The translations under genes were made by a program, and so were the position numbers. Positions 29,590-44,874 of a DNA stretch of 64,000 bases are shown here, one piece after another. The DNA is from Rhizophagus clarus (Eukaryota; Glomeromycota; Glomeromycetes; Glomerales; Glomeraceae): NCBI GenBank assembly GCA_015698045.1, contig BLAL01000030.1:868001-932000 (forward strand), in the 5' to 3' direction. Below the pieces are notes generated by a model, which was not told the origin of the DNA, did no database searches, and saw only the letters and a program-made list of their open reading frames with translations. Within the stretch, counting starts at the first letter, position 1; each line of letters opens with the position of its first letter.

Positions 29590-32500
29590 ATGTATTGGGC
29601 TAATGGTATCGCGAAAGCTTTAGTTATTATTCCCCCAGATTATAGTGAATTCAACCCAGCTGAAGAACCTACTGGTTCTGGTGAGACAATAGATCTTAAA
29701 AACACAGACGCGTTAAATACCATCATAAGACTAAGACGTAACAAAACCGGCAATTTATTTGTCACTTTGACAAAAAATTCTATACAATTATGGAATGTTA
29801 GGGTAACGCATAACTTTATAAAGAATTGAGTTTTAGACTGTAAATTTTTAGTTTTAATGTGTTGTTAAAAATCCTAAAATTTTGTATGTTTGTGGATTAT
29901 CTTTAAAATAAAATATTTAAATTATAGCCTACAGCTATGATATCACAAGTGACTCGAACCTCGAATTCTGTTGAAGAGTATGGTGATAACTGTGATGTTT
30001 TTTGGAAACCTGACGGAACTCTTATTTTGGTTCAAGTAAAAATTAAAGATAATTTTTTCTTAAACCATTATCTTTTTTAACTTAACGTTTGTAATGATGA
30101 TAATTTTTACTATATGATTTATTAGACGACTCAAAATTGTTTATTTACTTATTCGGTACTCTCTTTCGAAGATAAAAGTTATAAATATCAGTTTGGTCAG
30201 GTATCTCATCATTATATTACTGGAGCTGGAGAGGGTAATGGAATAAGAACATATTTGTTAAAATTCCGGATGACTATTAGAATTGATGCTGGGATGGAAG
30301 CGTGAGTAGGTTTAGTTTATGCATTTGAATTAGGAATCGAGATGATTGATTTTATTTGATTAAACGTTATAAGATATACCCATTTTAAAAAAATAGAGGA
30401 ATTTGTATGGAAGAATTTTTAATAGTTACAACTAAAACTCCTCCTGCTATTCAATGTATCCCTTGGCAAGATGGACCGAATGGGACAAAAACAAATATTT
30501 TGGCTCGTTTGGAATTTTTGGAAAATAAAAAAGGTTAGGATTTTAATTCGTATCAGATATTCATTTTCTAGTTTATTAAATTATTCGTTAAGTATATAGG
30601 AAATTGCGAATTTATCTGTTGTTTTTCCTCGTTTTTTTCTACGACTAAAATAAGGTTGAAAATAATATCTATTTGGCTGTAATTATTATTATGGAGTTAA
30701 AAAATAGAAAACCCTATTTAAAATATTATGGACGTTTATTTATTTATTTGTTTATAATTTTAGCTGGAATCTCGTCTATTGTGTATAATCGGCGAATAAA
30801 TATTCATGGTTGGATAACTACTGATGGGAAAGCTTATGCTGTACAATTTAATGAACACCGACCTTCGGTAACGACTTGTTTAGTTTATGATTGATAATTA
30901 TTAAAAAAGCTTTTGAAATTTATTATATGTATTATTTTTAGGTTGAAAGTAATCCTAAAGCTCCGCCATTATTTTGGACAGGATTCTGTTTTCATTCTAG
31001 TGGTGATCTTGAACCAGCAAAAGATATCCGAGCGACTTGCATAGCTATTAATGCCAAATTTTCTTTATTAGCCGTAGGAACAGAAGGGTATGATTAATAT
31101 TTATTTTAATATAATCTTTTGTTTTGCTAAATTAAAAATTTTTTTATTAGTGGAATGATTTATGTATATTTTGCAAAGAATTATAACGGAAGCATTCATC
31201 TTTCACACAAATTGTTAATATGGGATCACATAGAATCAACATCAAATATCCTTTTATTTATGTTTTTAATAAAAAAATATTCTAGAAAAGAAAAAATAAA
31301 TTTATGTAATTTAGTATCCTTAACAATCATGTTTACCATCTACAGGACCTGTCACAGCGCTATCGTGGACATCCGATGGACATGCAATTGCGGTTGGATG
31401 GAAAAATGAAGGATTAGCTGTATGGAGCGTTTACGGTAGACTATTGATGACAACTGTAAGAGATGATTGGCCTATTTCAAAGTAAATATTATTTTATGAT
31501 ATTTCTTATATAACCTTTGGTTTATTTATTTATTTTTTGATAAAATTATCTTTTATTTAATAGACCAACTACTACTCAAGATTCATTTTTACATGGCGTG
31601 AATGATCTGGTAGGTAAAATAATTTATGAAAATATTTATGAAAAAAAATTTAAACATTAAAATATCGTGATATGTAGTTTTGGAGTTCAGGAAATTGCGA
31701 ACTTTTCCTTTTGCATACTGCATGGACCGAAAAAGGTAACACTGGAAATAATTAAATTATTATTAACTTTGATTAATTTGACTTGCTGGATATTAAGCTT
31801 CTAAATTATTCTTAATACTAGTTTTTTGTTTTTTGTTAATTAGAAGTTCAATTATATACTCTTCCATTTGCTAAATCCGCAGTAACGACGATTCATAGTC
31901 CAGTAAGTATTTGAAAGTTAAAATACGGGGGCGTATATTTTTAATTTATAATTATTGATTAGTTTGTTATTACATAACATAAATAGGACAATGCAAAAAG
32001 AGGATTTTTGCAAATGGATGATCGTTTATTACTTTATCGTGGAGGGGATCAAGAAGACCTTAGTGCAATTAATCCTGATACTATAGTTTGGCAACATATT
32101 CCTGTGTGTGATAAGCATTAACATAAATTTAAATAAGTTCTTTTAATTAACTGCTTTTGTATATATCATATAGATACCGATTATGTATATAAGTGATAAT
32201 TGGCCAATTAAGGTAATAATTATGGCAAATTATGGCAAATTATAGTTAAGCTAGCAGACATATTTATCAAAAATTATTTTTTTCTAATGATTCTATTTGT
32301 TAAATGAACAGTATGCATCAATAAGTAGCGATGGTAGATATATTGCTATTGCTGGACGACGTGGTTTAGCACATCACAATGTTTCATCTGGTCGATGGAA
32401 ACTTTTTGGTAATCAACAACAGGTTTGTTTAGTAATAATTAAATTTTCTTTATCGTGAGTTTGTTCTTGGTTGGTTAAATTTAATTTTATAGGAACAAGA

Positions 32501-34699
32501 ATTTGCTGTTCGGGGTGGATTGTTGTGGTATAAACAAACTTTAGTAGCTGCATGTGAAAATGTTCGAACTCATACATATGAGGTGAGAATAACAACATGT
32601 GAAATAGATGAGTATTTTAGAAAGAATTATACGTTAAAATTTAATTTTTTTATACCAGATACGAATGTATTCTCGTGAAACAAATTTAGATAATATTCAT
32701 ATGATACAAAATATTTTAATACCTAGTACTATATTATATTTAAGTATCATGGATAATGCTTTGTTAGTATACTGTGGAGATAATATGATGTATCATTACC
32801 TTATAGTAACATCATCATCAGATGGAAGAGATTCAGTTTTACTTGAGTTGTGTCAACAAATTTCATTTGTTGGCGTTATTCATGCCCCAGCTAGGGTTAG
32901 ATCTATATCGTGGTTTCAACCAAGATCACAAAGTAATGATTCTTTATGTTTAATTAATTTGCATTTGTTAGTTGAATTTCATTATATAATTTTATATGAA
33001 AAAATTAGGACCGTTTACACCTGAAACTATTCAATCCGCTTCTATTATCTTTTTAATTGATGGTAAACTCGTGCTACTACATCCAAAAAAAGTATGTATG
33101 TTATGTATATATTTGATATATGATTGATTCATCATTATAGTTTAATATTTTTTTTTTTATAATTGTTTAGAGTGACGAAGGAGAAGTACAATACGATTTA
33201 CATATTCTCGCTGATAAAATAGAATTTTATTGGATGTCTACACGCGGAATTGGAAGTTTAAAGAATTCTTTATGGGCATGTGATGGGCAAGGAGTAAAGG
33301 TAAATTAAGCATCATTTTTATTCTGAATGATGTATTTTCTATTTTAATTAAGTGAAATTTAATTATTTTTATTTGATAGATATGGATGAATATTTGGTCG
33401 AATGAGGAAAGTGCAAGAGATTGGCAGAATGATGTTTTATTATCTGCTACTAAAGAATGTTTACGTATTTCGCTTGAATTTTATCCTTTATGTAAGTTTA
33501 GAACTGTTTGATATTTAATATAACGAGATTGACATAATATTTATTTTTTTAATTTTATTAGCTGTTTTACTTGATAAAGGAATTATTGTTGGTGTTCAAC
33601 AACAAACATCTATTAGGCAGTCGTTAGAATTTCCGGTATTTAAACTAATGACAAATGTATGTTTAATTTGTGTGAGGGCCTATTCGGAACCTTTATACAA
33701 TTTATGTAATTAAAAATTTTTTTGATTTAGACACATTTATTTTTGCAACACATACTTCGATATATGCTGACTAAAGAGTTAGTAATATCTTATATTTTTA
33801 ATTCGCTTGTTTAGTATAATTAAAATAGTTATGTATATATATTTGTTTATTGTTTTTTTATGTTTTTTAGACTTGAAGAAGAATCGGTTGCATTTGCGAC
33901 AAGTTATCAAAAATTAGTTTATTTTGGACATGCTGTCGAAATGTTATTGCATCATGTATTAGAAGATGAAGCAGAACATGCAATTGGAACTGCTCAAGGT
34001 ATATTATTTCATTAATTAGATTACTTATTGGTAGACTTTTTTTTAAAATAAATATCTTAAATTATAGGAGCAGTTTTACCGAAAGTTGTAAAATTTTTGA
34101 ATAATTTTCCACATTCACTTGATGCTATTGTTGGATGTGCACGTAAAACTGAAGTAGCTTTATGGGATTATCTATTTTCTATTGTCGGAAGTCCTAAAGA
34201 TTTATTTGAGGTAAATTAAAGCTTTCGGAGTTTCTAGTAATTTCACACATATAACTTTATTTATCAAAATCCGATATAGAGGTGCATGTCAACCGGACTG
34301 CTTAAAACAGCAACATCATATTTGTTAGTTTTACATACATTAGAACCAAGTGCTGATAGTAGCAAAGATACAATCAGACTATTATCAAAAGCTATGAAAG
34401 CTAAAGATTATGAGGTGAATTTTAAAATTCTATTAGCATTATTTTATATTATCTAACCCGAGTAAATTTTTTTTTTAGTTATGTAAAGAACTCGTAAGAT
34501 TTTTAAATTCGATAGATGGTATGTATTATGTATATATTTGTTCTGATTGAGATACAAATTATTCACCTTTTGTTTGATAGGTTCTGGAAGAACGTTAAAA
34601 GAAGCAGTATTAACAATTCAACAAATTTTAAATGAAAATCTAGAATCACCTACATCATGTAATTTTAATAACAATAACAATGTAAATGGTAATTTTTAA
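29590..34699 (+). CDS. RIC1: RIC1 homologue, subunit of the Ypt6/Rab6 exchange factor
   Basis: A gene of about 26 short exons, roughly 950-1000 residues. Traced exons include 29590-29802, 29928-30035, 30126-30301, 30397-30533, 30764-30867, 30942-31087, 31346-31481, 31987-32103, 32312-32422, 32493-32582, 32659-32932, 33171-33299, 33380-33491, 33562-33656, 33731-33777, 33871-33998, 34068-34210, 34280-34414, 34479-34518 and 34581-34699; those from 33171 on join in frame. The exon ends near 30655 and 31151-31345 and at 33010-33091 are uncertain. Family text is clear: N-terminal [12 protein letters not shown], the WD-like half with [10 protein letters not shown], and the C-terminal RIC1 domain with [45 protein letters not shown] and [19 protein letters not shown]1 with RGP1 activates the Golgi GTPase Ypt6 for endosome-to-Golgi traffic. 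It converges with IMPDH. Confidence 0.92.
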
Positions 34700-34947
34700 A
34701 ACACCATATAATTTTATAAATTGTAAAATTGCTATTTGTTTAATTTTATAATTTCATTCCTTTTTTTTTCCTTTAATAATTAGTAAATTTATAAATTTAA
34801 TAAAATAATCTTAACACAGAGTATCATGCTTTTAAATTTACACTTATGAGAAAAGACGTTTTTCATATCTAAAACAAAAAATAAAATAAAATAATAGATT
34901 TAATTAATAATTTTATCGCTTTTAAAACGGAGCCTGTCAATAAATAC
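34700..34947. terminator. Shared 3' region of RIC1 and IMPDH
   Basis: A 248-bp AT-rich gap between converging genes. It must contain both polyadenylation regions. A-rich words such as AATAAAATAA occur, but no single signal can be fixed. Confidence 0.4.
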
Positions 34948-36960
34948 TTACGAGTATAGACCATGTACACCACCCTCAATTTGAGCAGCAGCAGTTCTTA
35001 ATTCAAATCTAATTTTACCACTTCTAACATCTTCCGCCAAACTAACCAAATTTCTTGCACCAATGTCTTGCAATCCATGTTGAAGACCGGTAATTAGATA
35101 AGGTACAAATTTTCTTATACTACCTTTATCAACGACAGCGCCAGCAACACCTTGAGCTACTTTAACTACGTCTCTTTCACTAAAATATCTTTTAGCTGCG
35201 TTATTAGGAGTACCAGAAGTTCCTGGAGAGCGACGTTCCATTGCATCTAATGAGCCCATGCCTCTATATTTTTTCAGTCGTTGCCCTTCATGATAAAAAT
35301 ATTCTCCCGGTGATTCAGTTGCTCCAGCTAGTAAACTACCCATCATTACTGCAGATGCACCTAATGCTAATGCTTTTGTTATATGACCTACATTTTGTAT
35401 ACCTCCATCTGCTATTACCGGTACACCAAATTTATTTGCAAATTCTGCCACATTATATACTGCTGTACCTTGTGGTCTTCCAACGGCCATTACTTACAAG
35501 TTTGAGAAAAAGATAAGAATGTAAGTTAAAAGAATCTAAAATAAATCTCATCCCATGAATAGATGTTCTTCATAGTTACTTACTTTCTTGAGTTATGCAA
35601 ATACTTCCACTACCCATACCAACTCTTAAAGCATCGGCACCAACTTCAATTAAAGCAGCAGCTTGTTCTCTAGTAACAACGTTACCAGCAATAACTTCCA
35701 AATTATCCTCATAAGTTTTTTTAATATATTTGATCATTTCAATTTGATATAAACTATTTCCTTGGCTAGAATCTAATACCACTATGTCCAAACCAGCATC
35801 TACTAATTTTTTTAAGCGTAATTTATCGTCTGGTTTTGTACCGATTGCTGCCGCACAAATTAATTGTTTTGAATGTGCTGATTTTGATGCTAATGGAAAA
35901 TTTAAATTTTTCAATAAATCACTACGTGCTAATAATGACACCAATTCTCCTCTTTGATTTATTATTGGCAATTTTCCGCGTTTACTTTGACGCAGAATTT
36001 GATTGGCTTCTTCTAATGTTACTCCTTCATGTGCAACTACCAAATCCGTTGTCATTACATCTTTTAATAACGTAGTATCGTCTTCGTGAAACTGAATATC
36101 TCTTGCCGTGACCATACCTAAAAGTATACTATATAATTTTCCGTTACCTAGAAAAAAAATGACATAAGTTCGTAAATAACGGTACATGTGAAAAAAAAAA
36201 AAAAAAAAAAATTCTCAACATTTAGATCAGATAAAAAAAAAAATTTTCCACAAGGCTAATTAAAGCCATTACAGAAGAACGAAAGATACATGTTTTTAAT
36301 TCTTCATTTCCAAATAAAAAAAAAAAATTTTCAAGAACTAAGATAATTACCAGTGATGGGAATACCACTATAACCAAATTGAGCTTTAATTCTACGTACA
36401 TCAGCAACTGTGTGATTCGGGGTCAAACAAACAGGATCTGTAATAAATCCATTCTCATATTTTTTAACTTTCCTAACCATTTCAGCTTGTTCCTCAGGTG
36501 AACAATTACAATGAATAACTCCGACTCCACCAAGCAACTATATGTTGTAAAAAGAATATCTTAAGCGAATAGTCATTTTTATAAAACAAAATCATTTTCT
36601 TAAACAAGCGAATTTATTTATACTCACGGCCATGTTTATCGCCATATCAGTTTCAGTTACAGTGTCCATAGGAGAGCTCATAAAAGGAGTTTTCAATACA
36701 ATGTTCCTAGTTATTCTTGATTCTAAAGAAACCTCTGATACGGGGAAATCAATATATCCTGGTAGTATTAAAAAATCGTTATATGTTAACCCCCCATTTA
36801 CTCTACTGTTCATTATTTCGTCTGCCGATAACCCATCTGACGAAGAATATTCCTTCAAACAATTTATTGCTTGTTTTGGGTCAAGATATGTAGTATTATT
36901 GGAAACTACAGAACTTGCTGTTGTGTCTTTGAAGCCATTGTTAGTTTCGTTATGAACCAT
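34948..36960 (-). CDS. IMD: Inosine-5'-monophosphate dehydrogenase
   Basis: Four exons, 36960-36628, 36537-36351, 36147-35584 and 35492-34948, join in frame to 542 residues, close to the 520-530 usual in fungi. The enzyme oxidises IMP to XMP with NAD+, the committed step of GTP synthesis, in the cytosol as a tetramer. The start has [15 protein letters not shown] and SSPMDTVTE. Two CBS repeats (about residues 130-250) carry [14 protein letters not shown] and [19 protein letters not shown]. The phosphate and catalytic loops follow: [21 protein letters not shown] with the catalytic Cys near residue 357, [17 protein letters not shown] and [11 protein letters not shown]. Exon 1 begins at the first ATG. 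The gene is tandem with the WD40 gene upstream and looks fully functional. Confidence 0.95.
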
Positions 36961-37426
36961 CTTTTAACGTTTTTTTTTTTATCTTTTTTTTTTTATTTAT
37001 TTAATGCTTTTCGTGACCCGGCAGGGACGAGCAAAATCTGCCGGCAGTTTATTCTATCGTCTGTTGCGGGTTTAAAATTTTGCTGCTAGAATGGTAATCT
37101 TACCCAATAGCCTTTCAGAGCTTATCATTCATTGCTCGAATTATCGTTTTAAAAAGTTACATTTTTGTATTAGTTCAATAAAGTACAAATAAATCGAACC
37201 TCTCAGTTACCAGCAGTACCAAAAAAAAAGGTTTTTACGCATAAAATTTTGGTACAAACTTCAGTATTATATGTAAACCTAATTTATTTATCAAATTCAA
37301 TATGAAACCCCATTCATTTATTAAAACTTTAGACTATTTTTCCTTTTAAAAGTATTACGAAATCTTAAAAAAATATATTTTTACACAGCGGATCAATTAA
37401 AAAAAAAATTACTTTTATTTTTTGTT
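36961..37426. promoter_or_regulatory. Promoter region of IMPDH / 3' region of the WD40 gene
   Basis: A 466-bp gap between tandem minus-strand genes. It includes a GC-richer hairpin, CCGGCAG and CTGCCGG, around 37018-37054, and long A/T runs. The promoter of IMPDH should lie here. I could not recognise a GTP-responsive element. Confidence 0.45.
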
Positions 37427-39324
<1,898 letters not shown>

Positions 39325-40559
39325 GGTTAATGATTTACAAAAAAAAACAAAGCAAGTGAATAAGACGCGAGGAAACTTAGTACCACAAAAATTTTTATTC
39401 ACGTGATATGATTAACCCTTTCTCCAAAATTTCACCACGCGAACTGTAATTTTTTTTACTGATTATTCATCGTTAAACTCCGGCCAAAATTAAAAATTTA
39501 AATAATTTAAGGCCTGACCAAGCAAAAAATGTATTCTTAATTTCTATTTTGCAAAAATGAAATACTACTATTTTTTATATTTTAATAACTGCTATAAAGT
39601 TATAAATCATTTCATTTTTTTTCAAGTTTTTAACAATTTAGTATTCCATACACATCAAATTTCTTTTCTTTAGATTTTTGATTTGATTGAATTGAATTTT
39701 AATTCAATTTGCACTTAAAATTAATTATTTTATAATATAGCAATCCAAATTTTACAATCTTTTTTTTATTTGATAACTTTTATTTTTTACATTAAAATAA
39801 AAAAAAAATTATAAAATTTGAATATTTAAATTACAAATAAAATTTTCAAACTTTAAAATCAATTTGAATTATATTAGAATTCCAAAAAATACATATCCAG
39901 CATCTTGAATCTTTAGAAATGTAAAAAAAGAAAAAGATTTTAAGTTGTGATTAATGATCCTTTAGAATCTATAATTGCAAAAGTGCTATTGTCTAAAAAT
40001 AATTACATAAACTTTATTAATTCATTAAAAATTAAGGTTTTTAAAAAAGTTAAAAACCTAAATACAAATTACTTTAAAATCTTAGAATAATTTACAATTG
40101 GTCATTATTACACTATTCCATTCTTTATTTTATATTATAAAAGTAATCAAAAAAACATATTAATGATTACTAAAACTGATTCGTAATTACTAAAAACTAA
40201 ATTAATTTACTAAATATTTTTAGTAAAAAAAACCATTTTACAATATTTTTTTATTAAGTTAGCAAAAAAAGGTTGCAAACCAATTTTTTTTATTAAATTA
40301 ATTATAAAAAAACATTTTATAATATTTTTTATTAAAATAATAAAAAAAATATTGCAAAACATTTTTTTATATTAAATTATTTTATAAAAACATTTTGCAA
40401 TAATTTTATAAGTTATTCAAACCAATTTTAAAAAATGTTTTATAATGTTTTTAAATAAAATGGAAAAATAATATTGCAAATATTATTTTTTAATTTATCA
40501 ATCTTTTCTGTTATTTTTAAAAAATTTTTCAGATACAGTCAGATACAATCAGATGCAAT
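39325..40559. other. AT-rich spacer with degenerate repeats
   Basis: Contains the WD40 gene's promoter at its left side and, at 40210-40450, diverged units of the ACATTTTGCAATATTTTTT type like those at 1790-2390. No gene is supported. Confidence 0.45.
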
Positions 40560-40574
40560 AATTTAAGTTAACTT

Positions 40575-40830
40575 ATAATATTAACTGAAATTATAAGTCA
40601 TGTAATTATATAAATTTTTAAAAAAAAAAAATTTTAAATTTATAAAAATTACAAAAAAAATATTTTTATAAAATAAGTATCATTCAAAAAGACATATACT
40701 AGATTTTCTTTTTGAGTAATATCTATTTTATAAAACAAATTTAAAAATTTTTTTTTTTTAAAAAATTTATATAATTATGTGATTTATAAACATAACTTAT
40801 AATTTAACTAATATTATAAGTCAGTCTGAA
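40575..40830. repeat. Large AT-rich foldback
   Basis: The halves on either side of about 40705 are inverted copies: ATAAGTATCATTCAAAAAGA against TCTTTTTGAGTAATATCTAT, extending outward through TTTATAAAA, the A/T runs and ATTATATAA to TTATAAGTCA. The arms are near 125 bp with mismatches. Probably a small non-autonomous element. Confidence 0.65.
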
Positions 40831-41567
40831 TTACTACATTATACTATATATTTATGTTTAAAAGGTTGTTTAATTAGAGAACATATCTGCCGATTTTCGG
40901 AATTAACAAAATTAGCCTAAATTAAGGAATTTGATGATAATTAGATAAAAATTAAGTTAATTGACGATCCGCGAGTCAGGTGATAAAAACGATAATAAAA
41001 TTTGATGGAAATTTATTAATTAAAAACCGCATTTTTGAATGTGCAGTGTTTCATGAATTTCACTAGCCATATGTCTAAAAAATGTCATTTTGCTCTAGAA
41101 TTCTTAGGGATTGGGTTCTTTCCTAACATTTCGTTATGGTATTTTTGCATAAGATTAGTGAGAAAGTTGTGAGAAACCATATTATTAGATTTGAAATATG
41201 AAAACTCATTATTACAAGTAATATAGTATGGTAAAACTGAGTGTGAAAAAGTTTTGAATTTTTCAGTTAGAAGTTATTACAGCTTAGTTTACTTATAAAA
41301 TATATCAAAAATAAAGCAAATATGCATAAAAGTTTAGTGAAATATAAAAAAATTCCATAATTTGTACCTTTTAAACCCTTATTTTGTCTAATAACATAGT
41401 AAATGCCACGTGCTTCCAAGGTAAACTTTGTCAAAAAAAATTTTTACGCTTGGTGGCTTTGAAGAATAAAAGTGTGACATTTACTTTATTGTTTGTGTTA
41501 TTTTTAGTAAACTGTGTTTATAATTTTTATTACACCAGAAATTGCCAAAATCAGTGTACTACGACAA
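40831..41567. other. Spacer, no gene seen
   Basis: Moderately AT-rich. It contains GATCCGCGAGTCAGGTGA near 40965, which resembles the ACTCGCGA text near 43315. I see no open coding region that can be supported. Confidence 0.4.
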
Positions 41568-41577
41568 ATTAGTATAT

Positions 41578-43266
41578 ATACTTCTCCGCGAATTAGATTT
41601 TTGAATTGCCAAAATATACGGCAGCCATGCCGAATCCGAATTGACGTAACCATAATTATTTTAACAGGCGTAATGCATTTTGACAGACATAATGCATTTT
41701 GACGGATGTAATGCATTTTGACGGACGTAATGCATTTTAACAGACGCAATGCATTATGCCATTTTTTAACAGTTTAGTTATGTTAACGTAAAAAACGTTA
41801 AATTAATTTTTTTTATTATTAAACGAATTAACATTTATTTTGTTATTAAAAACGTTAAATTAATATTTTTAACGTTTTTTTGTTATTAAAAACGTTAAAT
41901 TAACATTTTTAACGTTTTTTGTTATTAAAAACGTTAAATTAACATTTTTAACGTTTTTTTATTATTAAAAACGTTGAATTGACATTTTTAACGTTTTTAT
42001 TATTAAAAACGTTGAATTGACGTTTTTAACGTTTTTATTATTAAAAACGTTAAATTGACGTTTTTAACGTTTTTTTATTAAAAACGTTAAATTGACGTTT
42101 TTAACGTTTTTTTATTATTAAAAACGTTAAATTAACGTTTTTAACGTTTTTATTATTAAAAATGTTAAATTAACATTTTTTTTAAACATTTTTATTATTT
42201 TAAAAAACATTAATTTATGTTTTTTTATCAAATTGAAATAAATCTTACTTATGTTTATGTGTAATTCTGCAATTTTACCGTGACTCACCCGCGACTCACC
42301 CGCGATAATGTAATATTTATAATATACTAAACACTCGCGACTCACCCGCGACTCACCCGCCAACTCACTCGCAACATTACTAAACACTTTGATGTAAGAC
42401 ACTATAATTTTATCGTGAGAGCGTTTTTTTTGTTATTAAAAACATTAATTAATTAACGTTTTAATTAACGTTTTTTTTTGTTATTAAAAACATTAATTAA
42501 TTTTGTTATTAAAATCGTTAATTAATTAATGTTTTTTTTATTATTAAATTGTTAATTAATTAACATTTTTTTTGTTATTAAAATCGTTAATTAATTAACA
42601 TTTTTTTGTTATTAAAATTGTTAATTAATTAACGTTTTTTTGTTATTAAAAATGTTAATTAATTAACGTTTTTTTGTTATTAAAAATGTTAATTAATTAA
42701 CGTTTTTTGGTTATTAAAAATGTTAATTAATTAACGTTTTTTTGTTATTAAAAATGTTAATTAATTAACGTTTTTAACATTTTTTTATTATTATTAACGT
42801 TTTTAACATTTTTTATTATTATTAATATTTTTAACATTTTTTATTATTAAAAACGTTAAATTAGCGTTTGTTTTTAACTTTTTTGTTATTAACCGTTTTT
42901 TGTTATTAAAAACGTTAAATTAACGTTTGTTTTTAACTTTTTTTATTAAAGAGCATTAAAAAATGTTAAATTAATATTTTTAACGCTTTTTTTTTATTAA
43001 AATGCATAAAAAATGTTAAATTAACGTTTTTAACATTATTTTTTATTAAAATGTATTTGTGGATTTGAAAAATGATCGGATCATCAGATGATCAAATCCG
43101 ATTTCGACATAGTTTGGCATTTCGGCAAATTACGTCTGTATAAATACAATACGGCTGTAAAAATATAATACGGCATTACATCAAAAAAAAAATTCATGCC
43201 GAAATTAATTACGGCGTATTTTTACAGACGTAATGCCGAAACCGTAATTAATTCGCGGAGAAGTAT
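41578..43266. mobile_element. 1.69-kb inverted-repeat element with internal satellite-like arrays
   Basis: Perfect 18-bp terminal inverted repeats, ATACTTCTCCGCGAATTA and its complement, are flanked by a perfect 10-bp direct repeat, ATTAGTATAT (41568-41577, 43267-43276). A 9-10 bp duplication fits a MULE-type element. The left subterminal part holds four to five copies of a 19-20 bp unit, GTAATGCATTTTGACGGAC (41667-41755). The core consists of arrays of AACGTTAAATTAACGTT and GTTAATTAATTAACG units, split by a 190-bp segment with CGACTCACCCG repeats (42275-42375). No transposase is present. Confidence 0.88.
41765..43060. repeat. AACGTT satellite-like arrays
   Basis: Two related arrays. The first (41770-42180) repeats a unit near 50 bp, ATTAAAAACGTTAAATTAAC plus TTTTTAACGTTTTT. 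The second (42425-42780) repeats a unit near 55 bp, GTTATTAAAAATGTTAATTA followed by ATTAACGTTTTTT. Each unit is an inverted repeat able to form hairpins. A degraded tail runs to 43060. Confidence 0.8.
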
Positions 43267-43276
43267 ATTAGTATAT

Positions 43277-44189
43277 GATCTGCATCAAATTTTATATGTA
43301 ATTTCACTAGTTGACTCGCGAATCATCAATTAAATAAGTTTCACAAAAAGGATCACTCTTATGCTACATAATCATATGACACAAATATCGAGAAATTACT
43401 TCAACAAAAGTAGCGTTAAAAAATTTTTTTCTTTCGTAAACTCCATATTAAACTCCCCAACTTCCCCATCAAACTTTTCCACCAGTTTTTACATTATGTA
43501 AGTTGAGAATTTTGGCAAGTATATTAGTAGTTATTTTACATTAAATATAACTTGGAGCTATTTTTTTATTTTTTTTTCAATAGTTTATAAAAAAAAATTT
43601 ATTTAGGCAGCAAAATTATTCAAAAATAATCTTTTAATAAATAAATAATTTTAAGATTAATAACGATGTTTTAGTGAATTTAAATTATATATTGATTAGT
43701 TTATTTAGTTAAAATCTATTTGATATTCGTTATTAATTATTTTTCAATCAATTTTTTTTCGTTAAATCATTATTCTGGTGCTTATTCTTACTTTTTTTTT
43801 TAAATAAACTAATTTTATAATATTTTTATTCCTTTTTTTAGAAATTTCTTCTACTGGTTTCAGGTTAAAGAGGTAAATTTTTTTGGAAAAGGTCTTAAAA
43901 GTTTTTTTAAGTATTTTTTTGGCTTATTTTTTCTTATGCAGGGACGGTTTTGATCGATTTTAATCGGTACTGCGCCACATAATTGATGATTGGCAAATTC
44001 CTCAAATCGGCGCATATGATGTATATTACTATTAATGTGTATTTACATATGATAGTATTAATATTAATTTTGACCAATCTGTATATTAATAATACATATT
44101 ACTGCTATATATTGAAGTATTTTTATTTGAATTTATGATTATTTGAAAAATAAATTTATTATAGTAACTCTTGTAACTCTTTATTTTCA
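43277..44189. other. AT-rich spacer, no gene seen
   Basis: Contains one splice-like micro-block (TTTTTTTAG, then AAATTTCTTCTACTGGTTTCAG, then GTTAAAG) at 43836-43875, perhaps a stray unit of the arrays described elsewhere. No gene is supported. Confidence 0.35.
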
Positions 44190-44420
44190 TTTAAAAAACT
44201 GATAAAAGAAGAATAAATAATAAAAGAAATAAAAAGAAAATGAAAAAAGCAAAAAAATAAAAAAAAAGCAAAAACAGTAAAAGAGAAATAAAAGAGAACA
44301 AAAATAATGAAAAAGAATCAATTGAAAGAAAGCAAAAACAATAAAAAGAAAATAAAAATAAATGAGTAAAAAGAAAGGAAAATAAAAAAAAAATAAAAGT
44401 AATAAATTGAAAAGTAATTT
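44190..44420. repeat. Purine-rich low-complexity tract
   Basis: The plus strand is almost all A and G with (AAAAG)n, AAATAA and GAAAA words. The open frame on the other strand is a by-product of this bias (Phe/Leu/Ser only). Confidence 0.7.
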
Positions 44421-44874
44421 TAATGCTTACCGGTGGTGAAAATTTCCAGTTACATGACAATAATTTTTTTTTGGAATATTCACTGGTGGTAAAAATCACC
44501 AAACAAAAAAAATCTGATATAATAATATTTTCGCAATATTATTTTGTATGAGTAATTCACAATTTTATACAATAATAAATAAATTATAATTTATGTATTA
44601 CATGTATAATAGAATTGCCTTTATTATAAAAAAAAATTATGCTTGAATTACATAAAAAAATCACAAAAAAAATTCTTTTCCATCCATCCTTTTCTATTTT
44701 ACACCACAGTTTATATAATCTTTTCTCATTACACATCAATTATTTATAGCATTATAAATCTAATATAACTTTCAGTTATAATTTATAAAATTCTAGTAAG
44801 AATATAAAACTTTTTTTATTCAGTAATTGAACGAACATAAAAAATAATATACCTAATACCATCTAGCATTTTCT

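Noticed and set aside
34948-36955. Leu-rich plus-strand frames opposite IMPDH
   Set aside because: Antisense shadows of well-supported IMPDH exons.
42127-42402. Open frame with AGESRVS repeats
   Set aside because: Comes from the CGACTCACCCG repeats in the satellite-rich element.
41765-43060. CRISPR-like regular repeats
   Set aside because: Units are contiguous hairpin satellites without unique spacers, in a eukaryotic genome.
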